64,000 nucleotides of DNA from Cylicocyclus nassatus (taxonomy: Eukaryota > Nematoda > Chromadorea > Rhabditida > Strongylidae), in NCBI GenBank assembly GCA_958299035.1, contig CATQJL010000316.1, forward strand, positions 37,265,441 through 37,329,440, written 5' to 3'. Position 1 is the stretch's first letter. The number at the start of each line of letters is the position of its first letter. A model generated the notes under the pieces. That model was not told the DNA's origin, made no database searches, and saw nothing but the letters and a program-made list of their open reading frames with translations. Made by a program: the position numbers and the translations under genes. Below are positions 49,391 to 60,112 of the stretch, piece after piece.

Positions 49391-50650
49391 CCTAAAGAAC
49401 AGCTCTTAAAATAATGCGATGCTGTAGTGAGGACGAAGACTGTATGCTTTACACGTCTATACAACGCTTATATATGGATACTCGCTCTTATGCTTCACTA
49501 TCCCCAGTCGATGACATCATTGGAAAAAAATTCCATGTAGAACGATGGCAGCTATCAGTACATCGAGCTGTTCTTTGTCATGGTAGCGATGTTTGCATAG
49601 GACGGAGGCCCCTCTAAAGAATCTCTACAGGCACAAAAAAAGCTTCCTTTGCGAAACGGCAACTACATGTACAATTAGCTCCCATAGTTGCAAATTTTCG
49701 AAAAACGAAAAACGATTTTCTTTTACGGCGATTATGAATGTTCAATTCGTAAATCGTCTAAATCAACGCCCTATAGCATCACATGATTTGGAGGATTGTC
49801 TCTTAGAATAAATCTTTCCTTCTTCCTTCACTCATCGACATTAGTACCGGATTGCTCGACTGGAGTCAATAACGTTATAAAAAAAGCTTTTCATCTAGAA
49901 CGATGGCAGCTATGAGTACATCCGGAGCTGACGCACGACCGTTTTGGATGTACACATAACTGCCGTTCAGCAGAGAAGCTTTTTCTGTAACTGTGCATGC
50001 AAATAGTTTCTTTGGAGGGACCTTCGTCTTATGCAAACATCGCTATCATGCCACAGCTACAAAAAAAAGCTTCCTTTGCTGAAGAGCAGTTATGTGTACA
50101 TCCAAACGGTCGCTCCGGATGTACTCATAGCTGCCATCGTTCTAGATGAAAAGCTTTTTTATAACGTTATTGACTCCAGTCGAGCAAACCGGTACTAATG
50201 TCGATGAGTGAAGGAAGAAGGAAAGATTTATTCTAAGAGACAATCCTCCAAATCATGTGATGCTATAGGGCGTTGATTTAGACGATTTACGAATTGAACA
50301 TTCATAATCGCCGTAAAAGAAAATCGTTTTTCGTTTTTCGAAAATTTGCAACTATGGGAGCTAATTGTACATGTAGCTGCCGTTTCGCAAAGGAAGCTTT
50401 TTTTGTGCCTGTAGAGATTCTTTAGAGGGACCTCCGTCCTATGCAAACATCGCTACCATGACAAAGAACAGCTCGATGTACTGATAGCTGCCATCGTTCT
50501 ACATGGAATTTTTTTTCCAATGATGTCATCGACTGGGGATAGTGAAGCATAAGAGCGGAGTATCCATATATAAGCGTTGTATAGACGTGTAAAGCATACA
50601 GTCTTCGTCCTCACTACAGCATCGCATCATTTTAAGAGCTGTTCTTTAGG
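49391..50650. promoter_or_regulatory. Shared 1.26-kb head-to-head 5' region of astacin copies C and D
   Basis: The two start codons point away from each other across a palindrome whose 75-nt unpaired centre is 49986-50060. Each side has TATATAAG 77 nt before the ATG (49467-49474 minus; 50567-50574 plus). Further out are repeated words: GGAAGCTTTTTT(T)GTGCCTGTAGAG, CAGCTATGAGTACATC, ATGCAAACATCGCTACCATG and TGATGTCATCGACTGGGG. GATA words (CTGATAGC, GGGATAG) are present, as expected for gut-type promoters, but their use is inference. Arms differ near the centre by small indels. Confidence 0.6.
50567..50574 (+). promoter_or_regulatory. TATA box of astacin copy D
   Basis: TATATAAG 77 nt upstream of the ATG at 50651, conserved in copy C. 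Transcription start not visible. Confidence 0.5.
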
Positions 50651-53245
50651 ATGAAATCTTTTTTACTTTTACTTGTACTCGTCGGCGTCAGTACTTGCTT
50701 GCTCGAATGGAAGTCAAAAGACAGGCTAAAGAAAACGCTGGCCAAATTAAAATCGGTAAGTCTGAAAAGACTGGTTTGATCTAGGCGCAGTTTTTAAGCA
50801 CCTCAATGTTGATGGTCTTTTGCGAATACGCGAGAGATTGAATAAGTATATGAAAGCACCAAAACTGAATAAGCAGCAGGAAGCTTTCTTAACGCAGAGG
50901 TTGAAGGTAAGCGCAAACATGAGTTGTCTTAGACAATAACCACAAGGTTGAGTTGTTTAGAAGTTGAGACCCGCCAATGTCACACGTAATGCAGTAGGTA
51001 TTACGATTGAGGAGGTAAATGAGAGAGCCGGAATGGCGGACCTTCTGTACCAAGGAGATATAGTGCTGACAGAGTAAATTTTGGCTGTTCAAAAAACGTG
51101 TCACAAATGTAATCACGTTACTGCAGAGAGCAAGCTAATGAACTAATCTCGGAAGAGGATCGGGAAAAGCGCCAAGCAAAAATAGAAGCAAACAGCAAGT
51201 GGTCATACGGCCTTCGTTATTCTTTCCGCTCTGATGCAAGTAAGTAGTCACCCGCTCTAGAGCAGATGAGAGCAAAATTTCATTGCAGGAAACCCTAAAA
51301 TGAAGGCTATCGCTAGAAAAGGAGCTAAATTATGCACGACAACACATGCATTGACATGATTGAAGATGCTAAGGGTATAGAGCAGCATCAATAATATCCT
51401 CACAAAATCATCGGCATTGCAGCGCGTGAGCGAGTTGAATTTTTCGAGGGAAACGGATGCCACTCCCTCGTTGGTAACCAACACACAGTACAAGAACTCT
51501 CTTTGGGCGGTGAAGGATGCCACTATGTATCACCTCATGGGGCTATGTTGTGAAAGACTTTTCTAACTGAAGTTCACCTAGGTGGGAACAGCCGTTCACG
51601 AACTCGCTCACACTCTTGGTTTGTTTCACGTTCAGTCAAGATATGATCGTGACAGCTACATCACGCTCAATGTGAATAACATTCCTGTAAGTTTGAACTC
51701 TTGCCGCAAGTGTGTTGTGATATAAAGAGGAAAATTCAGGATGAGCAGCTGAATACCGATTTCAACCTAGAGACTAAAAAGACCAGTGACAATTATGGGG
51801 TACCTTACGACTACGGCAGTATAATGCACTACTCGTCACACGCGTAAGTGGCGGCTGTAGTCCTCCTCCTGGTATCAAGTATGTCGAAACTTTCAGGTTT
51901 GCGAAGGACCGGTCGAAGCCTACGTTGATACCAAAAGACGAAGATTATCAAGACACTATGGGATCGCAAATGCTATCATTCTATGATATACTTCTCATGA
52001 ACAAACATTACGGATGTCTGGGTGAGTTTTTCGCAACCCCTCTCTTTATACCACGAGTCGTAATTCAGGGGAAAAGCTGCTTTTTCTAAGAGAGAAAGAA
52101 TGTAGTTGATAAATACCACTTACTTAACGGATTACTATATGCCAGAAGTGATGTTTTGTCCAGAATACGCGGCATGAGATGTAGGGCAGTGTTGTCGGGC
52201 ATTTTCAAAATTTCCATGCAGGACCGCAGCCGACACACATATATACACACTCGCGGGGTGGAGGAACACTATGTCGACGAAAGGAGAGGTCCGCGAGGAC
52301 ATCTGCAATCCAAGCACTTCTACATATTCCAGCTTGGGCCAGCTGTCCGGGCACGTGAAGCCTATCGGCGACATACTGTCTTCTACACAGTCGCAGCTTT
52401 TGCCTAAGCAAATAAATTGAGTAGGAGCATCAGCAGAGTGCGCGCACTGCATCCCACACAAAGGCTGCAGCGTACTGTTGTGTAACGTCCCCCCCCCCCT
52501 AATAAAACACTTCCTGATTTTACCTTCAAATGCTCGAGGAAGTATGCAGAATTGGTTCTATAAGGTTGCAGCAATAGAAGTCCATGTTTTCACCAGATAA
52601 GTGCAAGTCCGCCTCCTCAGCGAAATGTAAGATGGGTGGCTACCCCAATCCACGCGACTGTTCAAATGTATTTGTCCCGATGGATACGGAGGCCGTCTAT
52701 GTGATGAAAAGGTTGATTTATCGAAAAATATCAGTCAAGGTCTCCTGCAATTTGTTATCTTCAGCCATCTGGATGTGGTGAAGTTTATAGAGCTAAAAGT
52801 AAAGTACAAACTCTGGAGCAAGATTTTGGAGAAAGTGGTGAGGACTCAGATGATTTTACAAAGTGCACTTTTTGGATCAAGGTTTGTTGACTACAATTCT
52901 AAAGAAAAACTTGGCTTTTTATTGCGAGGTTTAGGCTGACAAAGGCAGAAAGATAGAGATAAGACTTAAAGATGCCGTCGCTGAAGTTACATCCGACAGT
53001 GGCTGCGTTTTTGCGGGAGTAGAAATCAAACTTCAGAAAGATCAGCTCCTAACGGGTTACAGGTTTGTGCTTTACTGATATGTACTGCCATAATTGCTCC
53101 CTATCCATTTACCTTTAGATTCTGCACAAAACAAGGTGGAGAGGACAAAGTGTTCGTTTCAAAAACTGACACAGTTCCCGTCATTCTCTATCGATCGATG
53201 GGAATGGTGATGGCTACTCTGGAGTATCGCATGAGTATGTTTTGA
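50651..53245 (+). CDS. Astacin zinc metalloprotease with EGF and CUB domains, copy D (two frameshifts)
   Basis: Secreted zinc endopeptidase of the nematode NAS type. Phase-matched exons: 50651-50755, 50799-50906, 50961-51073, 51127-51239, 51289-51374, 51423-51526, 51582-51686, 51728-51843, 51897-52021, 52597-52711, 52765-52881, 52935-53062, 53119-53245; an undamaged gene would give about 487 aa. Residues 1-16 form a signal peptide (MKSFLLLLVLVGVSTC). The pro-region contains LYQGDIVLT, the aspartate-switch motif, then a DREKR cleavage-like site. The catalytic domain has HELAHTLGLFH (HExxHxxGxxH, residues about 216-226) and SIMHY (Met-turn). EGF-like and CUB domains follow. One base is missing in exon 5 (TTATGCACG; C has TTATGGCACG) and one in exon 10 (TGTTCAAATG; A and C have TGTTCCAAATG). 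If these are real, D is a pseudogene; if consensus errors, it is the most complete copy here. Confidence 0.85.
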
Positions 53246-54504
53246 ATCATGCAACAACTAATTGTTTATAAAATGCAAATATTTTAGTTTGAGAAGCACG
53301 CTGGGGAACACCATCAATTGTTCTCGAGGTGCACTTTATTAGATGCTCGATAAATGATTTATTGCAAAAGCTTACAACATCGTTAACAAATACATAATGT
53401 CTGCAATCGTGCTTTGCAGCAGCAGTTTAAAAGATGATCAATACATCTATGCTGCAACAGAATCTACATCCTATAGATTTGTACTTTCGACGACGTGCCA
53501 GCGTGAAGCCAGTCCGCTCACAAACTTCAACAGAGATGGCCCAAAAGTCTTCTCAGTTGACTCTTGTCACTTGTCTTAAAGTATCCCAGCAGGCAATAAT
53601 AATTTCCTTTGGTACACCCAAGACCTCTTAACAAATCGTTGCAAACATTTGAATACCTCAAAGTCCTGATGAAATTCGCGTGATTACAACCGTATTCCAC
53701 TTATCCAAGGCAAAAGCATTGCTCACCTTGTGTTGGTTGCCATCCTCGTACGAATGAAGCACAGCTTCTTCCACTCCCTTCTAGTCTGTCCTCTAGCTTG
53801 CGTCAACCACACCTCTAGTTTGACATTCCGCTTACGAAGTATCAACTCTAATGTCTTTGGATCCTCTTTTCTTCTCGAAATGTGGCCGATCCGACGATGC
53901 CTGGCTTTTATAACATGACATCCAGATCAAAACGCCTCACATCCGTAATGAAAACACGGAAGTTACTGCTCAGATCTCATTCACTCTGCTTTGCTCCACT
54001 GTGCTCCGTGAAATGCCGGAGCTTTTGACAAGCGAAGCCAGTGCAAGCTTACCTATGTAACAGTGGGCTTGAGAAAGCTGGGAAACGGAATGGCTCGAAA
54101 AAAGTTTTAGCTAGTCGAATTGAATTGATTAAAAAGTCAAATGTGAGACTGCAGACGTTTGCATACCGATTCTCGAAAGCGTAGCAGGTTTTATGGAAAC
54201 ACTTGAAATGCTCAGTGTTTCTGCGGGTTGATCACCTTTAATCACTTGATGTAGAAAGTAAGACACCTCCTCCATTTCGGAATCGGACTCATCTATCGTG
54301 GCCTTGGTCAAGCTCCCATTTTGACCAACTTATCAAGCATTCTCAATGAAGACGTAGTAGGAATCAGTTTGCTCTACGACTGCCCACAGCAGATAATGAG
54401 AAGTGGGCCTTCCATTTTAGCAGGACATGCCCACAGCAGATAATGAGAAGTGGGCCTTCCATTTTAGTAGGACACTTTCTAGGCTCTCTCACGACACTAT
54501 CTAT

Positions 54505-54585
54505 TCTCTTACTAGCTAAATGCTCATTAATGCGCACATTGGGCGGTCGTCCACTTTCGCCTATGGAGATAGCATTGATGATAAT
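54505..54585 (-). pseudogene. Penelope-like GIY-YIG fragment
   Basis: The minus strand reads ISIGESGRPPNVRINEHLAS, the catalytic core of a Penelope-like GIY-YIG nuclease (YIGxTGRxxxxRxxEH). Only this core is recognisable, just past the end of duplication block D. Confidence 0.65.
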
Positions 54586-54804
54586 TGGTCGAATTTTGCA
54601 AAAATGAACAGACACATCTCGTAAATAGATGGAGGGTTTCGGCTTCGAACGAAAGTGTAGAAAACAGAAAATTTTTTTAGTCTTTGATGATAACCACGAA
54701 AGTCCCCGCGAAAAGGGCTTTTCGTGCGAATAAAATGGACTTAGTCGATGCGGTGCGATAGGATATCGCATTCGCAAATCCATTCATATATGTATATATA
54801 TATA

Positions 54805-55480
54805 CAGGGTGTCCCAAAAGTATGTATCGAACGTTTGATCGTTAATATCTCTCTTCCCAAGAAGTCTCTTGCCTTGCTTCAAGTACCATTTTGTAGAGCT
54901 AGCTTCCACTTAGATTTGCATTATAGAACGAATCACTCATTTCTCTTCACTACTGTAGGATTACGGTAGAAACTTCAAAGAGGGTTTTAAGCAATGAAAG
55001 GCCATATTTTGCCTTAGAAAGGAAATAAAACAGCCTGAAAGTTTTCACACTAGGCTAATTAGAGTTGCTGATTATAACTGTAAAGTTCCCAACTTATTAT
55101 GATGCTTCATTGAGGAGTTATGCCAGGTAAGAGGTAGCGGCCATTTTTTCAATGTTCCTAAAAAGTGCGATTACACCGTTTAGAAAGCTTGTAATCTTGT
55201 GAATAGTTGAGTATTGAACTCAGCATCCATAAAAACCCTATTACACAAGTTTTCACAATTTTTTGAAGAATTTTGGAACTGCAGCTTTTTCCACATTGAC
55301 ACCATATGTTTCAAGTTTCTACCGTAATCCTACAGTAATGAAGAGAGATGGGTGATTCGTTCTTTAATGCAAATCTAAGTTTAAGCCAGCTCTACAAAAT
55401 GGTACTTGAAGCAAGGCAAAAGACTTCTTGGGAAGAGAGATATTAACGATCAAACGTTCGATACATACTTTTGGGACACC

Positions 55481-55483
<3 letters not shown>
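54805..55483. mobile_element. Tc1/mariner-type non-autonomous element, family 1 copy (679 bp)
   Basis: CAGGGTGTCCCAAAAGTATG...CATACTTTTGGGACACCCTG between TA dinucleotides inside a (TA)n tract. Same family and almost the same length as 17460-18136. No transposase. Confidence 0.8.

Positions 55484-55518
<35 letters not shown>
55484..55518. repeat. (TA)n microsatellite
   Basis: Uninterrupted TA repeat that was the landing site for the neighbouring CAGTGGCG element. Confidence 0.9.
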
Positions 55519-55521
<3 letters not shown>

Positions 55522-55891
55522 TGGCGTACCCAGGATTTCCGCTCGGGGAGGGGGGCGCGACAAAAATTTTTTTCGAATGAAGGTGCGTGGCGTTAGCCAC
55601 GCACTCCGAAAAAATTTTAGGGGTGTTTCTCAAAATTTTTGCGGGTCCCCAACCCCTAAAATCTGGAAAAAGGGGGCGTGGCGTTAGCCACGCCCCCGAA
55701 AAAAATTTTTTTACAAGGCTAATTTGAATTTTTAAAAATTTTTAAAAATTATTTTAATTATTTACAAAAACAAGTCATTTGCACATTTTTACAACCCTTA
55801 TAAGTAACTTTCAAAAATTTCGCGACCCATTCTCGGGGGGGGGGGGGGGCGCGCGCCCCCTCCCTCGCCCCCCCCCCTCGGTACGCCACTG
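55519..55891. mobile_element. CAGTGGCGTACC element, hAT-like MITE (373 bp)
   Basis: Perfect 12-bp termini CAGTGGCGTACC...GGTACGCCACTG, flanked by ATATATAT on both sides (consistent with an 8-bp duplication, but in a TA tract this is not decisive). C/G-runs lie inside both ends. Related to 21198-21508. Confidence 0.7.
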
Positions 55892-55904
55892 ATATATATA
55901 TATA

Positions 55905-56930
55905 TTAGGTCGTTCCGAAAGTAATGTCGCTTTTTTCAAATGAACGCCACATTTCATGGAATCAAGCTTTTCAAGAAGACTTAGGAGCATTCGATGCAGC
56001 ATTTCATCCTCTTTCTAAAGGTTATAATTTCATTGCATAATTTTCATAGAGCTTGCGAAAAATCTACAAAATCTGCAACTCATGCTTTCTGCCATGGTCA
56101 AGTTTGGCAATTTTTTAAAATTTTTGTAACTATTCTCCGAACAAGTACAAGTGGCATGTAGATAGAGCAAACCCTATAGGACACAGAGTAATTTTTTTCT
56201 TTTCCTTAGCTTGCTTTTTAGAGTTTCTGAAATCAGTTTTAAAATGCCATCAAATTCCATATTTGGTTAACTCAAACCTCACAGAACATCAACCGGCAAG
56301 CAACTCGGGTGTCATTCGACGCAGCTTTTTCTTCTCTTTTTACCAGTTGTTTTTGGTTTCCGATTCATCAAGTTTTCCGAGATAAAATCATCATAATTCA
56401 GGTTTTCCAGGGTGCCTCCGGCTGTACCCGGAATTTTCGAAAGTTGCTAATCTGAAGCGGTAAACGCTCATTTGCTTTGTAAAATTAGTGTAAAACCACA
56501 ATCCATTTTTGTAAGATTCAAAATCCGACGATTTCTTGGTGTTTGATGCATTCGTGTCTGAGACGAGCCTGCTAAAATTCGGTGGTTTCATCAAAAAATC
56601 TATACAGTAATTATGACGAGCTCTGAAAAATAGGAAAAAGTTGTGTTGTTTTCCGTAGGGTTTGCTCTATCCATACATAACTTGGACTCCTTTCGGGGGT
56701 TGTTATAAAAATTTGGAAAAATTGTGAAACTTGACCTTCTCAAAAAGCTTGGGTCGCAGATTCCGGTAATTTTCCCAGAGGTTATTCAATTTTGTGCGGT
56801 AATTATATAACCATTAGAAAGAGAATGAAATGCTGCATCAAATGCTTCCAGAATCTCTTACACATCTTTGTTCCATGAAATGTGGCGTACGTTTGAAAAA
56901 AAAAACGACATTACTTTCGGAACGACCTAA
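55905..56930. mobile_element. Mariner-type non-autonomous element (1026 bp)
   Basis: TTAGGTCGTTCCGAAAGTAA at the left is inverted as TTACTTTCGGAACGACCTAA at the right, with TA on both sides; the ACATTTCATGGAA block is inverted as well. These are mariner-like termini. No transposase motif was found in any frame. Confidence 0.8.
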
Positions 56931-57246
56931 TATATAACTCAAAAACTGTCAGTTGGAGGGTATGTGCGTTATAGAAACGCGCCGCTCAACCGATTCAGCT
57001 GAAACTTTGCACACATATGTTTTCGACTCTTGCGCAGATGATAGGCTCCTTTTGCGGCGTTTGTTGGGTCCTTCTGTCAATTTATTGATTTGTTTACGTT
57101 TTTCTAAGAAATTGAAGGCTTATCATGTTCAATCAAGCATTTTCCCATAATCTGTAAAGGAGGGCGGTGAAGCTCATTTTCACCTCAGGATCACGAGGAT
57201 GCGGTTTCGAAGCGGACGTCTCAGAGTAAGTCATCCATAACATCAT

Positions 57247-57746
57247 NNNNNNNNNNNNNNNNNNNNNNNNNNNNNNNNNNNNNNNNNNNNNNNNNNNNNN
57301 NNNNNNNNNNNNNNNNNNNNNNNNNNNNNNNNNNNNNNNNNNNNNNNNNNNNNNNNNNNNNNNNNNNNNNNNNNNNNNNNNNNNNNNNNNNNNNNNNNNN
57401 NNNNNNNNNNNNNNNNNNNNNNNNNNNNNNNNNNNNNNNNNNNNNNNNNNNNNNNNNNNNNNNNNNNNNNNNNNNNNNNNNNNNNNNNNNNNNNNNNNNN
57501 NNNNNNNNNNNNNNNNNNNNNNNNNNNNNNNNNNNNNNNNNNNNNNNNNNNNNNNNNNNNNNNNNNNNNNNNNNNNNNNNNNNNNNNNNNNNNNNNNNNN
57601 NNNNNNNNNNNNNNNNNNNNNNNNNNNNNNNNNNNNNNNNNNNNNNNNNNNNNNNNNNNNNNNNNNNNNNNNNNNNNNNNNNNNNNNNNNNNNNNNNNNN
57701 NNNNNNNNNNNNNNNNNNNNNNNNNNNNNNNNNNNNNNNNNNNNNN
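57247..57746. other. Assembly gap (500 N)
   Basis: Second default-size gap, again bordered by the SMART adapter (right side). Confidence 1.
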
Positions 57747-57771
57747 AAGCAGTGGTATCAACGCAGAGTAC
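57747..57771 (+). other. SMART PCR adapter sequence (artefact)
   Basis: Begins AAGCAGTGGTATCAACGCAG and ends AGTAC, the forward form of the sequence at 37672-37696, directly after the N run. Confidence 0.95.
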
Positions 57772-57789
57772 TAATTTTTTTCGAGATAT

Positions 57790-59367
57790 TGGTTTGAGGG
57801 TTTCCAGCTCAATTCTTGATATATTGGTCTGTGAGCGCCCATAGAGCGGTTATTTCCCAAAATGCTGCAAGAGGCCCATGGAGCGATTCTTTACAAATTA
57901 TCGTTGGCAAGCCCCCCCCCCTCCCCGCTCGGCCGCTCCTTTTAGAAATTATCGATTTGCAGCGGTACATAGAGCAATTTTTCTTGAAATATTGGTCTGT
58001 AAAATCCCATAAAGCAGTCCTTTCTCAAATTATGGTTTGTAGGTGGCCCATAGAGCAGTTTTATCACAAAATATTGGTTGTATATAGGTTCCAAGGGCGG
58101 TTCCTCTTCAAAATACCATTGTGTAGGCCTCTAACAATAAGTAGCTGGCAGCTTCTTTCTCAAGACTTCGGTCTTTGGCTGTCCATAGAGCAGAACGTGA
58201 GTGCCTCGTAGGGCAATACAGTTTGTAGGGGCTGTAGATCTGTAATCTGGAATATCTGCTGATCCCCCATAGGGCAGGGCTTCCTGTAATTATCGGTCTG
58301 TGAGGGAAGGAAGAGGGGGGAGGGTAAGATAGCCTTTTCTCAGAATATCGGTCTTACAAGGGAAGTGTCAGAACTCGCAATGGCCTTTTGACATGAAATA
58401 AGTATCATCTGAAGCAGCTTGAAATGCTGATTCCAAAGCAGCCTTTCTTAGCTGCAGAACTAATCTAGGACGAGAGTTATTGAATTTAATTTGCGGGAAA
58501 TTTACAACGCTGAGAATAGCCAAAAATTAAAGCGAACATTTTTTCGGGCTCAAACATAGATGAAACAGTCCAACAATGTTTAACGTAATCCTACGCCTTC
58601 GTCAAAGTCATGCTGTGGTGCTTAAACAAGCAACTGAAAGGTTCCCGTGATCACGGAGTACTTCAAACAGTGTAAAATTTAATGTATAAAATGCCCATAA
58701 CTCGCGACCCAGATCAGTTCTGCAGCTAAGAAAGTTTGTTTTGGAATCAGCATTTAAAGCTGCTTAAGATGGTACCCATCCCATGTCAAAAGGCCACTGC
58801 GACTTCTGACACTTCCCTTGTTAGGGCAGTCTCAGCACGGTTCTTTCTCCAGTAGGGTTTGTTGGGAGAGGAACGACGGAGGAAGGGGAAGGGGGTTCTT
58901 GTAAACCTCGGTCTGTAAGGGACTGTGAGTAACTGCTCAAAACATCGGTCTGTTAGTGGCCTATAGGGCATTTTCTTTCTATAACTACCACTCTGCAGCG
59001 GCGCATAGGGCAGTTATATTCTCTAATATATCGATGGTAGTTACGTAAATATATGTCTCAAGCAGCTCATAGCTTCTGTTATTTCAAAATACCAGCTTGT
59101 GCTACACATAGGGCGAGCGACGCTTCTTGCAATAATAGACTTTGAGCGGCTCTTAGGACAATTTTTGAAAATTGGTTTGAAGACTTGAAAGACAATTTCT
59201 TCTTGATATCGGTCTGTGTGCGTCCATAGGGCAACCTTTTCTGGAAAAGGTCCGTAAGCGGCTCGTAGGATCATTCTACATGAGCAGTTCTTTTTTGAAA
59301 ATATCTTTTTTGAAAAATACCAGTCTGTAAGCAGCCCACAGTGCAGTCTTGTCAAAATAAGGGTCTG
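57790..59367. repeat. Diverged minisatellite, unit about 40-55 bp
   Basis: Units resemble ATATCGGTCTGTAAGCGGCC followed by CATAGGGCAGTTTTTCTCAAA; copies vary in length and sequence (GGTGGCCCATAGAGCAGTTT, GTCCATAGAGCAG, GCAGCCCACAGTGCAGTCTT and others). It is interrupted by a foldback element and by the hAT-type element, and resumes at 63789. Confidence 0.8.
58357..58820. mobile_element. Foldback MITE with TTA duplications (464 bp)
   Basis: Termini CAAGGGAAGTGTCAGAA...TTCTGACACTTCCCTTG, long arms including TTTTGACATG and GATTCCAAA blocks, and TTA on both sides (58354-58356, 58821-58823). TTA duplications suggest PIF/Harbinger mobilisation. Confidence 0.7.
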
Positions 59368-59720
59368 TAAGCGGCCAGGGCCCGGCACAGATCGTCTAGA
59401 AGCAGGCTGGACTTCGTTTTTGGATCAAAAAGCAAAGGGGATCTCGTTTTTGACGAGTCGGAACCGAACACCAAGAATAAGCGCCGTTTAGTCGAATAGA
59501 AGCTTTTCGGACAGGTTATGACACGGTTGACATGCTCTATTGTGTTTGGCGAAAAGTGCGCGCGATTTGAAAGCAGGGCTAAAATCAACAAATTGCTTGT
59601 TTACAGCGCACACAGAATCATATGACACCAAAATTGAACTGTGTGTATAGAAAATTATTTGCGGAAGAACTATGTAAAAATATTTGAAAACTTATGTGAA
59701 GAAATACGTTTTCCAAAATT

Positions 59721-59765
59721 AGATCGTCTCCAGACGGCCACCAGACGATCTGAGATCGTCTGGAG
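59721..59765. repeat. Four-copy word cluster, word AGATCGTCT(GG) (order F-R-R-F)
   Basis: AGATCGTCT, CCAGACGGCC (imperfect reverse), CCAGACGATCT and AGATCGTCTGG in 45 nt, at the tip of a wider inverted repeat (CTTATGTGAA...TTCACATAAG). AGATCGTCT also lies at 59389-59397, right after the 5' terminus. Position and layout match the cluster in hAT copy 1, the word does not. Confidence 0.8.
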
Positions 59766-60112
59766 CATATATTTTCGTCACTTCACATAAGTTTCGGATC
59801 TTTCCAGCATGGACGAATGCCCCGGTCAAAAATCTATCCCTGAGCAAAAAAACATTTTTATATTACCCCCTGTCCGTCCTTTTTTATACTCTTTTTTTGA
59901 AAAGCGCCATGTTAGTTGTCGTGCTCCATCGCCCATTCCGCGTTGCGGTGAGCGAAATTTTAATCGCTTGGTCGCTTTGCTGCAAACACTGTTTCCTTCG
60001 TCTTTTCTTGTCGTTCTACTTTCGTTCGTACTCGTTCTTGGTTCTTCGTTCTTATCGATGTAAGATATGTTGCACTTATGCTATTTCGAACAATACTAGG
60101 TATCGGTTTCAG

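Larger units (their letters stand above)
42739..49985 (+). repeat. Inverted-duplication block, copy C
   Basis: Pairs with B up to about 47072 and, beyond that, with D (50061-54492, reversed) through the astacin gene and its 5' region. Shares with B the empty transposon site, the 630-bp deletion relative to A, and the TAG in the CUB domain. Confidence 0.95.
50061..54492 (-). repeat. Inverted-duplication block, copy D
   Basis: Reverse complement of C through the gene and 5' region, then of A beyond the point where B and C have lost 630 bp. Homology to A ends at GCTCTCTCACG (about 54492). A 47-bp unit starting TGCCCACAGCAG is tandemly doubled at 54381-54474 in D but single in A. Confidence 0.9.

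Noticed and set aside
55905..56930. Possible mariner transposase gene between the mariner-like termini
   Set aside because: No DDE/D motifs and no long frame; non-autonomous element.
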